Translations under genes and position numbers: made by a program
Notes under the pieces: model-generated
Seen by the model: the letters and a program-made list of their open reading frames with translations, nothing else
Told to the model about the DNA's origin: nothing
Databases searched by the model: none
From: Macrotrachela quadricornifera
Taxonomy: Eukaryota > Rotifera > Eurotatoria > Philodinida > Philodinidae
Length of the DNA: 64,000 nucleotides
Reading direction: 5' to 3'
NCBI GenBank assembly: GCA_022393335.1
Contig: JAJEKB010021277.1
Span: 754,559 to 818,558, forward strand
Shown here: piece by piece, positions 1 through 10,633 of the stretch
Position numbering within the stretch: position 1 is the stretch's first letter
Layout: each line of letters opens with the position of its first letter

Positions 1-700
1 GTCGGCCAGATGGCACCTACAATTCAAAATGTGTTGAGCTGGAAGTACCGAAGTCGGCTCATAAGTTACTGAATTTTGATCCAGTCATCCCATGGTTTTT
101 CTTTCCAAACGACTTAGATTTCTTACGAAAAAGTAAAAATATTCTACTCATTTGTATATAAAGTAGCTCAAAAATCATGTATGCTAAATTTCCATATGCT
201 CCCTTACAGCGATAATCGGGGTTAAAAGGAGTAAAAATCCTCCATCACTTATTGTCCCCTCCATTTCTCACTTACAATACTTCCGCTTTGAATGAACTTT
301 TTGGTTGCCCTTCGTCTCCTTCTGTTCAAATGCGAACACCAAAATTTCGGGACACTCTTAAAAATCATGTTCTTTCACCGAATGTTTTTTTAAGTCTGTT
401 AAAAGCCATCAGTATATTTTATTTTGGCAACGAAAAAGCAGGTGATCAAAGCACTTATTGCTATTGTTAGCAGAAAAAGTATCGATCCAAACAGTTGCGC
501 TATGCCGTTCGGAAAAGGGACTATCTTCTTCATCATTGAAAGATTCAAATTGATCCGATCTTTTTCTTTATGACAATTATATTTATTTTATCAGCATCAT
601 GACAGAAGACATTTGTATTTAAAGACGCATTTGATTCAAGTTTAGTTTCCACGTGCATCATTAAACAAGTAGTAATACACATAGTACCAAAACGAGTCGC
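1..700. other. non-coding flank
   Basis: No convincing gene seen. The short open frames here have no recognisable domain. The 3' part is presumably the promoter and 5' UTR of the Hog-domain gene that starts at 701, but no clear TATA box was found. Confidence 0.4.
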
Positions 701-1516
701 ATGTCGTTACCGTTGATACAGGCACTTATCGTTCTTTCGCTTGGCATACACCAAAAAGATCGCAATAATAATAATAACCAAGGAGGATCATTTATAAATC
801 GTTTTGATTCGACTTGCATTTGTGATCAATTCTCGACGAGTGAGTGTATGAAATACACATGTAAAACTACAGTAGGAAGGAGCTGCTTTCCTGGGTCCAG
901 TGAAATCCTTCTCAAGAATGGCAATTTCAAAAGATTATCAGAAATCACAATCGGAGATCAAGTACTTGTCAATAAAGACAATACTTATGAGCCGATTATC
1001 GGTTTCATTCATGCAAAACCTGAAGACTTCTTCGAATTTCTTGCAATTGAAGTGCGCTCGACTATGTACAACTTGTCCTCGACAATTCTTGTCTCTCCCA
1101 ACCATCTTATTTTCGATTTCAATTCTGGTGATGCTCGATTTGCCGGTAAATTTCGTGTGGGTGATCAAGTTCAATTAATTCACAATAGTCAAATCATTTC
1201 TGGTGAAATTGTCAGAGTTCAACTAACGAAACAACAAGGATTCTATGCTCCTCTCACCAATTCAGGCACTATTGTTGTCAATGGAGTACTCGCTTCAAAC
1301 TATGCTACAGTGAGTAATCATGGTTTAGCTCATCAAGTGATGAGTATCTATCGATGGTGGATTAGTCTTGTTGGATCATCAACTTCGAACGAACATATTT
1401 CTTGGCTACTAAAAACAATGATGAGTGTGGAAAAAATGATCCAATGGTGTGGTGGACATGTACTAACTGGAAGTCACTTATACGATGGTATATTTGAAAT
1501 ATCAGCGATGATATAG
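701..1516 (+). CDS. Hog (hedgehog-type Hint) autoprocessing protein
   Basis: The 271-aa protein has a hydrophobic N-terminus (residues 3-15) that may be a signal peptide, an Asn-rich stretch and a small Cys cluster (39-54). From C62 it has a Hint domain of the Hedgehog C-terminal type: CFPGSSEI at the splice junction, VSPNHLIF (131-138) in place of the T-x-x-H block, and [20 protein letters not shown] (180-199) followed by an AH pair. In the family this domain cleaves itself from the preceding segment through an N-S acyl shift at the junction Cys. The junction here is Ser-Cys, not Gly-Cys. The second Cys of hedgehogs (in ASCYA) is Asn200. The upstream 61 residues do not look like a Hedge signalling domain. 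The frame is intact with no intron. Autoprocessing is inferred from the family; the cleaved partner is unknown. Confidence 0.8.
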   Translation: MSLPLIQALIVLSLGIHQKDRNNNNNQGGSFINRFDSTCICDQFSTSECMKYTCKTTVGRSCFPGSSEILLKNGNFKRLSEITIGDQVLVNKDNTYEPIIGFIHAKPEDFFEFLAIEVRSTMYNLSSTILVSPNHLIFDFNSGDARFAGKFRVGDQVQLIHNSQIISGEIVRVQLTKQQGFYAPLTNSGTIVVNGVLASNYATVSNHGLAHQVMSIYRWWISLVGSSTSNEHISWLLKTMMSVEKMIQWCGGHVLTGSHLYDGIFEISAMI

Positions 1517-1942
1517 AAACTGTGAAAATATGAATATAATGAGCAGACATTTGTATGATTTTGTTCTTCATTTCTTTCGATATAATGTGTATAGTTTTTT
1601 TAATCAGGATGTAGTTGATTCTGATCATTTTAATAAATCCGACCACTTGCAAAACGTCTTAGTGGTGATAAATACATTTTGTATTTATATTTATAATGCA
1701 CCGTACGTTAGGAAGTATAGATTGGCGGCTTGGGAACTATACAGGATGTTCCATAAGTAACATCCGATAAGAAATTTAAATATATCTGTTTGATGTCGGC
1801 CATATGAACTGATCATTTTACCAGTAATAGAGGCTTATTTAACGTTTTATTTTATACAAGAACCATGGACAAAAACATTGTCCTATGTATTAAGACCAAC
1901 ATCAAAAAGAAGTTTTCACTTGTTACAAACCGTACAAAATGT
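1517..1942. other. intergenic, nothing recognised
   Basis: This AT-rich sequence lies between the Hog gene and the foldback repeat. No coding signal or repeat was seen. Confidence 0.35.
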
Positions 1943-2401
1943 TCACTCTAAAAAAAAGTTACTTTACCGGACCTTAAAAAAAGGATTCTATTGATGACAA
2001 AAAGCTTGCAAATGTGTTCAAAGTTTCAAAAAAAGAATAAAAAAATTCACGGAACCTTTAGAAGATCTTCCCCTAGGCATACGGGAAGATCCTTTTTTCT
2101 TCGAAACCTTTAGAATTTCGTATTAAATTTCACAGGTTCACACTGAATTTCGTATAGCACCATTCTCTTCAATGGGAAACTCTGTACGTTCCATCTCTTT
2201 CTACAAAACTTATTTTTTCCTCTACGGAATTTAAAAAGATTTTGTAGAAAAAAGAATCTTCCCGTGTACCTAGAAAGGATCTTTTAAAGGTTTCGTTGAT
2301 TTTTTATTCGTTTTTTGAAACTCTGAATACATTTGCAAGCTTTTTGTCATCTACTGAACCTTTTTCTACAGTTCGGCAAAGTTCCTTTTTTTTAGAGTGT
2401 A
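1943..2401. repeat. long imperfect inverted repeat (foldback / MITE-like)
   Basis: The left arm (about 1943-2103) is closely matched by the reverse complement of the right arm (about 2247-2401). Shared blocks include TCACTCTAAAAAAAA at the outer tip, GATGACAAAAAGCTTGCAAA and CACGGGAAGAT/TACGGGAAGAT. The arms are about 155 bp and the loop about 145 bp. The loop also has weak complementarity. No reading frame lies inside and no clear target duplication flanks it, so this is a decayed non-autonomous foldback element or a locally inverted duplication. Confidence 0.7.
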
Positions 2402-2626
2402 TCAAACGATGTTCTCATTTATTGCTGTTATTACGAAAATTCTTACATTTTTGTCTTCTAATCTCATTTGTTTCTCCACATGATGTGATTCCTCGCATTG
2501 CAGCGTATTTAAGAACAATATATTAACAGTAAACCATTCATTTTCAAAACTGTCTATATCAGTAACAAGTTGCAAATTCCTTGAAGAAACTATCATGGTC
2601 ATATTTTAGGTTATTATTTCACTGAA

Positions 2627-3733
2627 ATGATGAATATTCAACAGAAAGATGTTTTACATTTATTTGATGAAATGGAAAGGGATCAACTAATCGGATCTGA
2701 TCTTTATCAAGAATTGAAGAAATGATTATTAAACAAGAATGAGGAAGAATTTAAACAAGATCATATTCAGCTAGCATAATGTTCCAAACTGTTAAAACGA
2801 GTCAAAGAGCAATGCTACAAGAAAATGCAACGAGAGACACTTATGATTGAGAAACTGACTCAACATACAAATATATTATATCAATCATTGCGTGTTCACA
2901 ACGATAGCACGGACTATTAATCTGCTTGAAATTCTGATGAAACTAGAATTGATCTTATTCGATGCTGTTGACAATTTCTTAGTATCGGATGGAAATATAA
3001 TACCAAATGGCACGTTAATAGAAATCTACTTAGTGTCGCCAGTCAATGATCTCCCAAGATGAACAGGAAAGAAAATATCTCAAAAGTATGAAGAGCAATG
3101 ATCGTCTAGATCTGTTAAATGAATGATGAATACACCTCTCGACGATATGACAAGATTTATGAGCTGAAACAATGTGTCATTTGAGGAATTTTATACCTAC
3201 GATTTTTTTAACGAAATACCATTTCGATCGGTTGGAACTAGCATCTTTTCTCGATGATTAATTCCATCAGATTACTCCTACTAAGTATCGTGTTCATTTA
3301 GAAAAATTTGTTCAATACGAACCAGCAAGTTATATTACTTTGGCAAGTTGTTTTTCATTCTGTCAGTTTGATCCCGTCTTATCAACCAATGATCAAAACA
3401 AATTTTCAACCTTATTTGATATATATTGTCAAAAGCTTAGCAGCGAAGAGAAATCGGCAATATCACACAATTGCTATTGGTGCCTTTACAAAGTGCTCAT
3501 CAAAATCCATGTAGTGCGGAGCATCATCGCCGAGACAATTCGAAGTTTTTGCAAAAACAAAGTAAGACTTCTTCAACAAAGCTCATTATTTCTTGTGCTT
3601 TTATCTAAAGAACCGCATTCATCAGAGTCTAGCAACTCTAAAACAATTCCAATATATTCCAACAACCGATTAAAAATAAATGATCAAGTGTTTATTTCTT
3701 ATCTCATTTATTTTTTCAATCTTCTTCTGTAAA
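2627..3733 (+). pseudogene. decayed reading frame, unknown family
   Basis: From 2627 the frame reads MMNIQQKDVLHLFDEMERDQ and continues for about 90 codons with protein-like composition (many Glu, Lys, Gln). It is broken by TGA near 2723, TAA near 2777 and further stops after 2917. A second open stretch covers about 3265-3732. Its reading begins before its first Met (HQITPTKYRVHLEKFVQYEP) and runs into a Cys-containing segment (CQFDPV, YCQKLSSEEKSA, CYWCLYK). This looks like one gene eroded by stops and frameshifts, but the link between the halves is inference. No family recognised. Confidence 0.35.
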
Positions 3734-4446
3734 GACTTCACAGAAACAGATCATTGGTAAATACAATTATTCTTTTATCGAATCTCTTCGTAAGGTTTTA
3801 TTTTTGAAAATATTTTCTCATAGACAAGTGATATAATCTTAGTTTTTTTCCAAAAGATGCGTCGTTGAAAGCTCTACAAAAAATGTCGAAACAAATCCCT
3901 ACTGATATGTTCTAATAATTTTTTCTAAACTAAAAATGAATATACAGAAAGGTAGAGAATTTCAAACGCTATCAGAATATATAGTTGCTCTTGCGAAACA
4001 ATCATTATATGATGATACAAAATTTAAAAAATTTATTTTCATCACATTGACAAAATCATGTTTTTGAGAATCACAAAATGTGTTTGTCTTCATTGTACTC
4101 AATTTATGGTTTTATTCTTTTAAAAATATACTGTTATAGTAACGATATGCCTAAAACAAAGTGACTAACTTTTGCTTTTCACGGGTACTTATAAATCATT
4201 ATTTGTCCAAAATAGCCTTCCTAGAACCTAGAAAAATTAAATCAAAATATCCAAAAACCTTTGGTAGAACTCCTCGTCCTCAACGTTTTGCTATAAGTAT
4301 ATGCATGTGTTTTTTTGACCTGTAACACACAAACAAACGCATTTCACTTTTTTCCTTCCGTTCCTTCGTTCAGCCGAGAGAATAAGAAAGTTAGCCGAAT
4401 TTTCATAATAAAGTCTAACTTGATTTTGTTTGTGTTCATAATTGAG
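3734..4446. other. intergenic, nothing recognised
   Basis: Non-coding AT-rich sequence before the TTAA-flanked MITE. No gene or repeat seen. Confidence 0.35.
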
Positions 4447-4450
4447 CTAA

Positions 4451-5003
4451 CCCTTTCGCTATAGATGTCCCATACATGGGACAGTGAGGTTTTGTCATTA
4501 TATACTCATATTAATATGACTCTAAATACAATTTGAAACCAATATTTGTGGGATTCTATCCAAGATAAGGATAACAAAATCAATGGCGATGATGATTTTA
4601 GGAAATCTGTAGAAGTTGCAATTGTGCCTTTTATGTCCAGTTTTACTATCCGATAGTATCATAGTATAACATTCTCATATACATCTTCCATTTACATGTT
4701 CCTTTGCTTTGTTACACGCATGATTTGACGGAAGTGGTTTTCTCTTTTTAGTGTATTCGAATGCAAAAAGTCTAATGTTAGCTTATGCGTAGTAACATGT
4801 TTTGAACCCTCTCACTCATTATAAAACTTTTAATAAAAATTATATAGTAAAGGGCAGACGTCATTGACTCACGAGCTTCTCAGGAATTGAAAGTGCTGCT
4901 TCTCCTTTTAGACCGAAGAGCTTTCCATATACTGTTATGAAAATCATTTTTCCATTAGATATGGATACATTTTTCACCTAAAAAAAAACCTATAGCGAAA
5001 GGG
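4451..5003. mobile_element. piggyBac-like MITE, 553 bp
   Basis: The 14-bp terminal inverted repeats are perfect: CCCTTTCGCTATAG at 4451-4464 and its complement at 4990-5003. The right side is followed by TTAA (5004-5007) and the left is preceded by CTAA (4447-4450), one base from TTAA. Ends beginning CCC/GGG next to TTAA target sites are typical of piggyBac-superfamily elements. There is no transposase frame inside, so this is a non-autonomous derivative. Family assignment rests only on the ends and the target site. Confidence 0.7.
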
Positions 5004-5007
5004 TTAA

Positions 5008-5747
5008 CTCAATCTATGTATGTGTAAGTTCGGAAAGCAAACTATCAGATTAAGATTGATCATCGATATCTTTTCTTCTTTCACGAAAGCGTTTAAACCA
5101 CGTCTCAATATTTGATATGATGGATCATTGTGTCTCAAAGCTACTGTGAGTTATTCATAATGTCCTTTAAATCTGTTTCCGAAAGAGTGATAATTTTAAA
5201 ATTTTTGTTAAAGTTCGAATTAAAATTTATAGAAAAACTTTTGTAATAAGTTCAAAATAGAGTTATGTTATATATAATTGTAGATGACATTCCACTATTT
5301 ATTCATACAAAAGTTCTCCAATATTAATTCATTTCTAAACTTGTCAATCAGAAAAAGTAAGCTTCATAGGTAAACTTTACATATAGAGCTCATCTTACCG
5401 TCTGTATTTTATCAATGAAATGCAATCCATGTTTTATGGTTTATGATAGTAAGGCAAAGCAGAATAAATGTTTTTTATAGCAGCAAGTGTCATTTTTAAT
5501 AACGAACAATTTTGTTTTGTTAGTGGAATGATACTTCTTGACGATGAGCACCTTTGTTCTATTTTGGTCTATTATTTTAAGTCATAAAACATTGATTGAG
5601 GTCGAATAGTAAAATCTGGACAAAAAAATTAGCCGCATGGAGCTCATTTTTTTAAGTAGAAAACTGAGAAGTTTTCATTTTACTTTTATTAAAACTATTT
5701 TCTAGAAAATAATGCATTAAAAGAAAAGAAAATTTTATAGTTTTATT
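5008..5747. other. intergenic, 3' flank of the 7TM receptor gene
   Basis: No gene seen. It holds the presumed 3' UTR of the minus-strand receptor. Confidence 0.35.
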
Positions 5748-6791
5748 TTATGTCTGTAAAGTATTTGCGTGTGTTTGCGGAGTTTTAATAGTAAATGCGT
5801 TTACAGTTCCTCTTAAAGGTCGAATTTGTCGTTGATTTCGTCGATTAAATAATATAAAATGCTTTATTAACATCCAAAATTTTTTCCATTGACGCCAAAA
5901 ACGAATATCTAATGCAGAAATAATAAATGGATCTAATGCTATTTCAATAAAATTAAGTAATCTAACAATACTTGTTAGATCATATTTTCCATTTGATATT
6001 TGATAAACAATAACATTTGGTGACCAAAGTGATAACCAAATAATATAAAAAAGAAGAAATTGAATAACTAATGAACGATGATATTTATCACGAGCAGATA
6101 CATGATGTTGAGTTTTTCGTAATGTTGCTGTTAAATGAACATGATGAATACTTAAATAAATCATTAAAATATTTAAAATAATAGGAAGAGCAAATGCAAT
6201 TATTATATTAAATATTTGAACATAAATACTTGTATATAATACATTACAAGAATCATTATAAATTTCTACTAAATTAGCCCAATTAATAAAATATTGAATT
6301 ACTAAAATAACTAATGGAATTAAATAGATACAAATATGAATTAAGATTAATATATTTTTATATATTTCATATACATTTCTATTATATGCTATTTGAATAT
6401 ACCGACATATATTTAATACTAATAAAATATATACTGTTACAATATTTAGATAATTATCCACTATTGCTTCAATATAACATATAAAATACATCCATGTTCT
6501 ATTTGGTTGACAATCATAAGATTCTGTATGAACAATATAACTAAAGAAAAATCGAATTAGAAGAAGAATATCAATAATAAGATAAGCATAAATCCATTGA
6601 AGTGATTTTTCTCGAAGAGATGAACAAAAAATAAGTTGAAGCCAAAATATTGAATGAATTAATAATGCAATTATACAAACATAAAGTCGAGATTTACGAG
6701 CTTCAGTAAATTCTTCTGACCATAAAAGAGGACTTGAACATGTTATATTTGTATTATTTAATATAAAACTTTCTATTTTGATACTATTCAT
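5748..6791 (-). CDS. rhodopsin-like 7TM receptor (orphan, bdelloid-type)
   Basis: The 347-aa intronless protein has seven hydrophobic segments. The N-terminus carries N-glycosylation sequons (NNTNIT). TM1 is about 37-57 and TM2 about 66-88. TM3 ends in LNICRYIQI, where the usual DRY is replaced by CRY. TM4 and TM5 follow, then a cytoplasmic loop with basic and His residues. TM6 contains the SPN of WLSLWSPNVIV, and TM7 contains DPFI in place of NPxxY. A short basic tail ends in Thr-rich sequence. This agrees with the divergent class A receptors (FMRFamide/peptide-receptor-like) that are numerous in rotifers. The ligand is unknown. The protein would sit in the plasma membrane and couple to G proteins by family inference. 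Loss of the DRY Asp and of the NPxxY Asn/Tyr is notable. Confidence 0.75.
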   Translation of the reverse strand: MNSIKIESFILNNTNITCSSPLLWSEEFTEARKSRLYVCIIALLIHSIFWLQLIFCSSLREKSLQWIYAYLIIDILLLIRFFFSYIVHTESYDCQPNRTWMYFICYIEAIVDNYLNIVTVYILLVLNICRYIQIAYNRNVYEIYKNILILIHICIYLIPLVILVIQYFINWANLVEIYNDSCNVLYTSIYVQIFNIIIAFALPIILNILMIYLSIHHVHLTATLRKTQHHVSARDKYHRSLVIQFLLFYIIWLSLWSPNVIVYQISNGKYDLTSIVRLLNFIEIALDPFIISALDIRFWRQWKKFWMLIKHFILFNRRNQRQIRPLRGTVNAFTIKTPQTHANTLQT

Positions 6792-6889
6792 CTATCAAAA
6801 AATAAATAAATTCTCATTTTACAATACAAAAAGAAAACTGATCTATCTCCGACTTGAGTTTTTTCTTTGTCATCAAAATTAATTTTTCA

Positions 6890-7140
6890 AGATTTTACAT
6901 TACAATAGAACTGTCACTTTAAAAAAGCAATTATAGATTCTGATAGAGGGTGAAAGTCTCTATTACTCTATATATTTATTTATTTTCTTATATTCATTTA
7001 TTGAAAAGAAAATTTAAGTACAATGAAAACATCTTCAATTGACAAGTACCAAAAATCTGAGTTTTTTCGTTACTTAAATTTAATTGCCATCACAATGTGA
7101 AATTTCTTTTGTAAATAAAAACTTATTTCTATAAGAATAA
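6890..7140 (+). repeat. dispersed copy of the 59.8-60.7 kb repeat unit
   Basis: This stretch aligns along its length with 59.96-60.24 kb. Shared blocks include AAAGCAATTATA, CTTATATTCATTTATTGAAA against CTTATGTTCATTTATTGAAA, GAAAAGAAAATTT and AAGTACCAAAAATC. It is a diverged single copy of the roughly 200-bp unit that is tandem and palindromic at the far end of the window, so the family is dispersed in this genome. Confidence 0.7.
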
Positions 7141-10100
7141 TAATCGGAGAAAAATCTAAAATGTAAGTGGAAGTTTTAAGTTAAAGTTTTGCGCCTTTCT
7201 CACCCCCTTACAGATACCTTTCCATTGCAAATATGTACGATACAGAAATTGGTTCCTACTTTTTTTATCTGGGACCCACTTGTTTAAAAATGTGAGTGCC
7301 GCATTTTAGTCTCAAAAATTAGAATGAAAGAGAAATCAATATAGAGCTGTAGAATTCGAAAAAATATATTTTTCAATGTTATTCAGAATGATTTGTTTTA
7401 AAATAATTATTTCTTATAAAGTATCCATGAAAGTCTTACTCTCAGAAATAGGTGATATGTCGTCTCCAATTTGTTATTCAAACTCATTCTTTATATTTTA
7501 TTTTATTTTTCTTTAAGAACATGTCAGAATGCGATGTATGAAAGAATCATTTTTACACTTTAATAGTTTCATAAATGATGATTCAATAAAGGTGTTAGAA
7601 AAGAAATTTTAACGTAAGCAAATCGAATAAAAATTATTTTAAAAATATTTACAAATAATGTCACAATACTAAAAGTGTACTGATAAAATCAAGACTTGAT
7701 ACTACAAACCCATTTTCACTATCTAAAAACGTTAATCAGTAAAACATAATGCTGCCCATTGATAAAATCTGTTAATGAATGTCTTATATATATATATGTT
7801 TGATTTCGTGATACAATATATCATGAAAAAACAAAATTAATTAAAGTCTGACACATCACTGTGACGATAATTGAAGTTAATAATATAAAATATTATCCAT
7901 ATCTGAATAATGATGTTAAATTCCATCCTCTTTAAATCATGAAACCTACTTGAAAGATCTAAATGACTTATTGTCACAAATGAGTATAATTAGAATTTTT
8001 TGTGTTAATTCAATGAAAATAATTACATTTTTCCATTTGATTGCGTTTATAGTTACAGATGATCTTTAGGTGAATATGCGTGTTTAAATATAACTTTATG
8101 ATTTTATTCATTATATCACTGAAATGTATTTGACACATTTCTTCATTTAAATAATTGTAATTGTTTTTAACATAACAGATTATTCAACCAAAGTGACTTA
8201 TAACAAAAAAAAGAGGTCATTATAGAGAATTTAATGCAATCATATATTTTGTATTGATAATATTAATCTATTAAATATTATTTATTCTATTTCATTTTAA
8301 GAATGAACATTCAACTAAAAATATTTAGTTTTCAATAAACAATTATTGATCATTAATACTAATAATTATAGTTGAAATTAAATATGAATAATTTGAACTT
8401 CATGAAGATATTAAACTAAGATTTTATTGAATTATTTGACGTTTTACATGGAAAAATAGTTTCATTTTTCTGATTTGACATACATCATTTGATTTACAAC
8501 TAGAGAATGCACAAAAATATTTAATCAGAAGAATTTCGATCTTAAGATCGAGTCAGAAGAAAGCATTAGATAAAGGTACCATCATAAAAATACAATGAAT
8601 AGAATATTAACCAAAGAGTATAGACATACATATAAGAATATAGATAGAAATATATACGCGTAAGTAGAGAAGAAATTTATGAGAATTTTCAGTTTTTTTT
8701 TTTATGATTCATCAAATGTTTATATCTCAGATTGTTATAATATGACTTATTAAAAAAATGAATATTCTATGATGATGATTTTTACTAAGCCTCGCTATCT
8801 TTAGTCTGGTCTCTAACAGAAGTATAAGATTCAAACAACAAAAAAAATCAATTATAAAATAAATTGACAAGCTGTACAAATCTAGGAAAGTAAGAAACTA
8901 ATGACTATATCTATTGTCAAAAATGGAAGAGTCAAAACCAAAGTGCGTACTAATGTTTAGTTCCTCTGATATTAACACTTAATTTTGTCTAAGTAATATA
9001 GCGTCACATACAATTGGATTGGATAAATATAAAAAAATTCCATGAGAAATTTCGACATTAGTAAGATGTTTCTGACATTTGAAAAAAAAAGCTTCAGGTC
9101 GAATGGGTAAAAGACAATTACATTCTTGAAGGAATATTACACAGAAGATTTGCATGTATATTTGCTTGATGATAAGCTCTCTTCCTGCTATCAAAGTCAC
9201 CATTATTTGGTGAATATAATCTCCTACTCAAATTTTCACTTTGTACTACTCATTGATTAGATTTTCAATATCTTTTTTTTTCGGCACATATATTCATATA
9301 ATAAACATGAGAATTCAGTATAAATCATATATTTATTTATATTGTTTTAATCGACTCGCTGCGTAATATAAACTTGTTGAATTTGACGAAAAAAAAATTC
9401 TCATTTGTTTCTTATAAGTAAGAATATAATTTCAGAATTATTTCTCCAACTAAGAAATTTTTTTTTTTGCTGACGTTATCATAGAACAATCTTATATTCA
9501 CTTCACTAGATAAATTATATATCTCTCTTTACATTTCCATCTAAATACAACCACTTACTGAAATAACTTTTTATATTAAATATACAATTAACAAAAGTGA
9601 ATAGTTTTAGTTATTTTTTTTTCTATTTATATTTGTCTTTTCAGAACATTTGAAGTTCTTTTCATTTCAAAGTACATAACTATTCTTTTATAAAGTATTG
9701 AAAGCAGCTGTGACTAACAATCTTACAATTTGATTCATCGATTTTCCATTTTTTTTACTGATTATTAAGTAAGTATGCATAATCATACAGAAAGAAAAAA
9801 AATTAATATTAAACGAGAAAGATTGATTATAATGTATATGTGATTTAGAAACTCTGCATGATATTTCTAAACATACAGACAAACTTCATTTTGTCATGCA
9901 CCTTATCATCAAATCCTTCCCGATAATGAATAAAAATCTAATTAATTAGTTAAGAAATAAATACGTGGATAGATGTATACTTTCACGTGTTAAGTTTTTA
10001 AAGATTTTACTTAAAGGGATATAGAATTATGTAATTTAGATCCTTATGAAAACTATCTATGTCTGATACTGCAAACTTAGATGAAATGTTACAGTGATCG

Positions 10101-10633
10101 GTGGATTCTAGTTCATTTTTTCTACATTCCTAAGCGGAAAGATGGTTAGAATAATATCTCAAATGAGAAACATGAAAAATTTAAGCGATAACAATGAGAA
10201 AGCCTAGGGCAATCGTTTTGGCTGCTAGATCTACGAAAAAGTGATCGATGATCATTAGAATCATTAGTTTCTGCTACGATCACAAGTGTTTCTTGCCAAT
10301 GGATCCTAATCGAAGCTATCGATGATTTTTGACAACAACAACCAAATCCAATTATCGAGAATGTCGAATTATGATAGGACTTTCGCACGAGTAGCAAAGA
10401 TCTCGTAAATGCCTTTATTTGAATGAGTTGACTTGATTAGTCTCGATGATTTTTTTACAATATATAAAGAGAATGAATATCAAAAAAAAAACAAATTCAT
10501 TTTCTACCAAGAAAAAATCTCATATTCCCACAGTTAGATTTTTATTGCTTAAAATTCTATCAAACTCATTCAATATCGATAAAATGTGAAAAAAGGAACA
10601 AACTGAATTAATTTATTTATTTTTATTGATAGA
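7141..10633. other. 3.5-kb intergenic region, nothing recognised
   Basis: Very AT-rich, with homopolymer runs. No frame in it has a recognisable domain or sensible length. A promoter of the large membrane-protein gene may lie at its 3' end. An upstream exon is possible, because the first Met at 10634 directly follows an AG that could be a splice acceptor. Confidence 0.4.
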
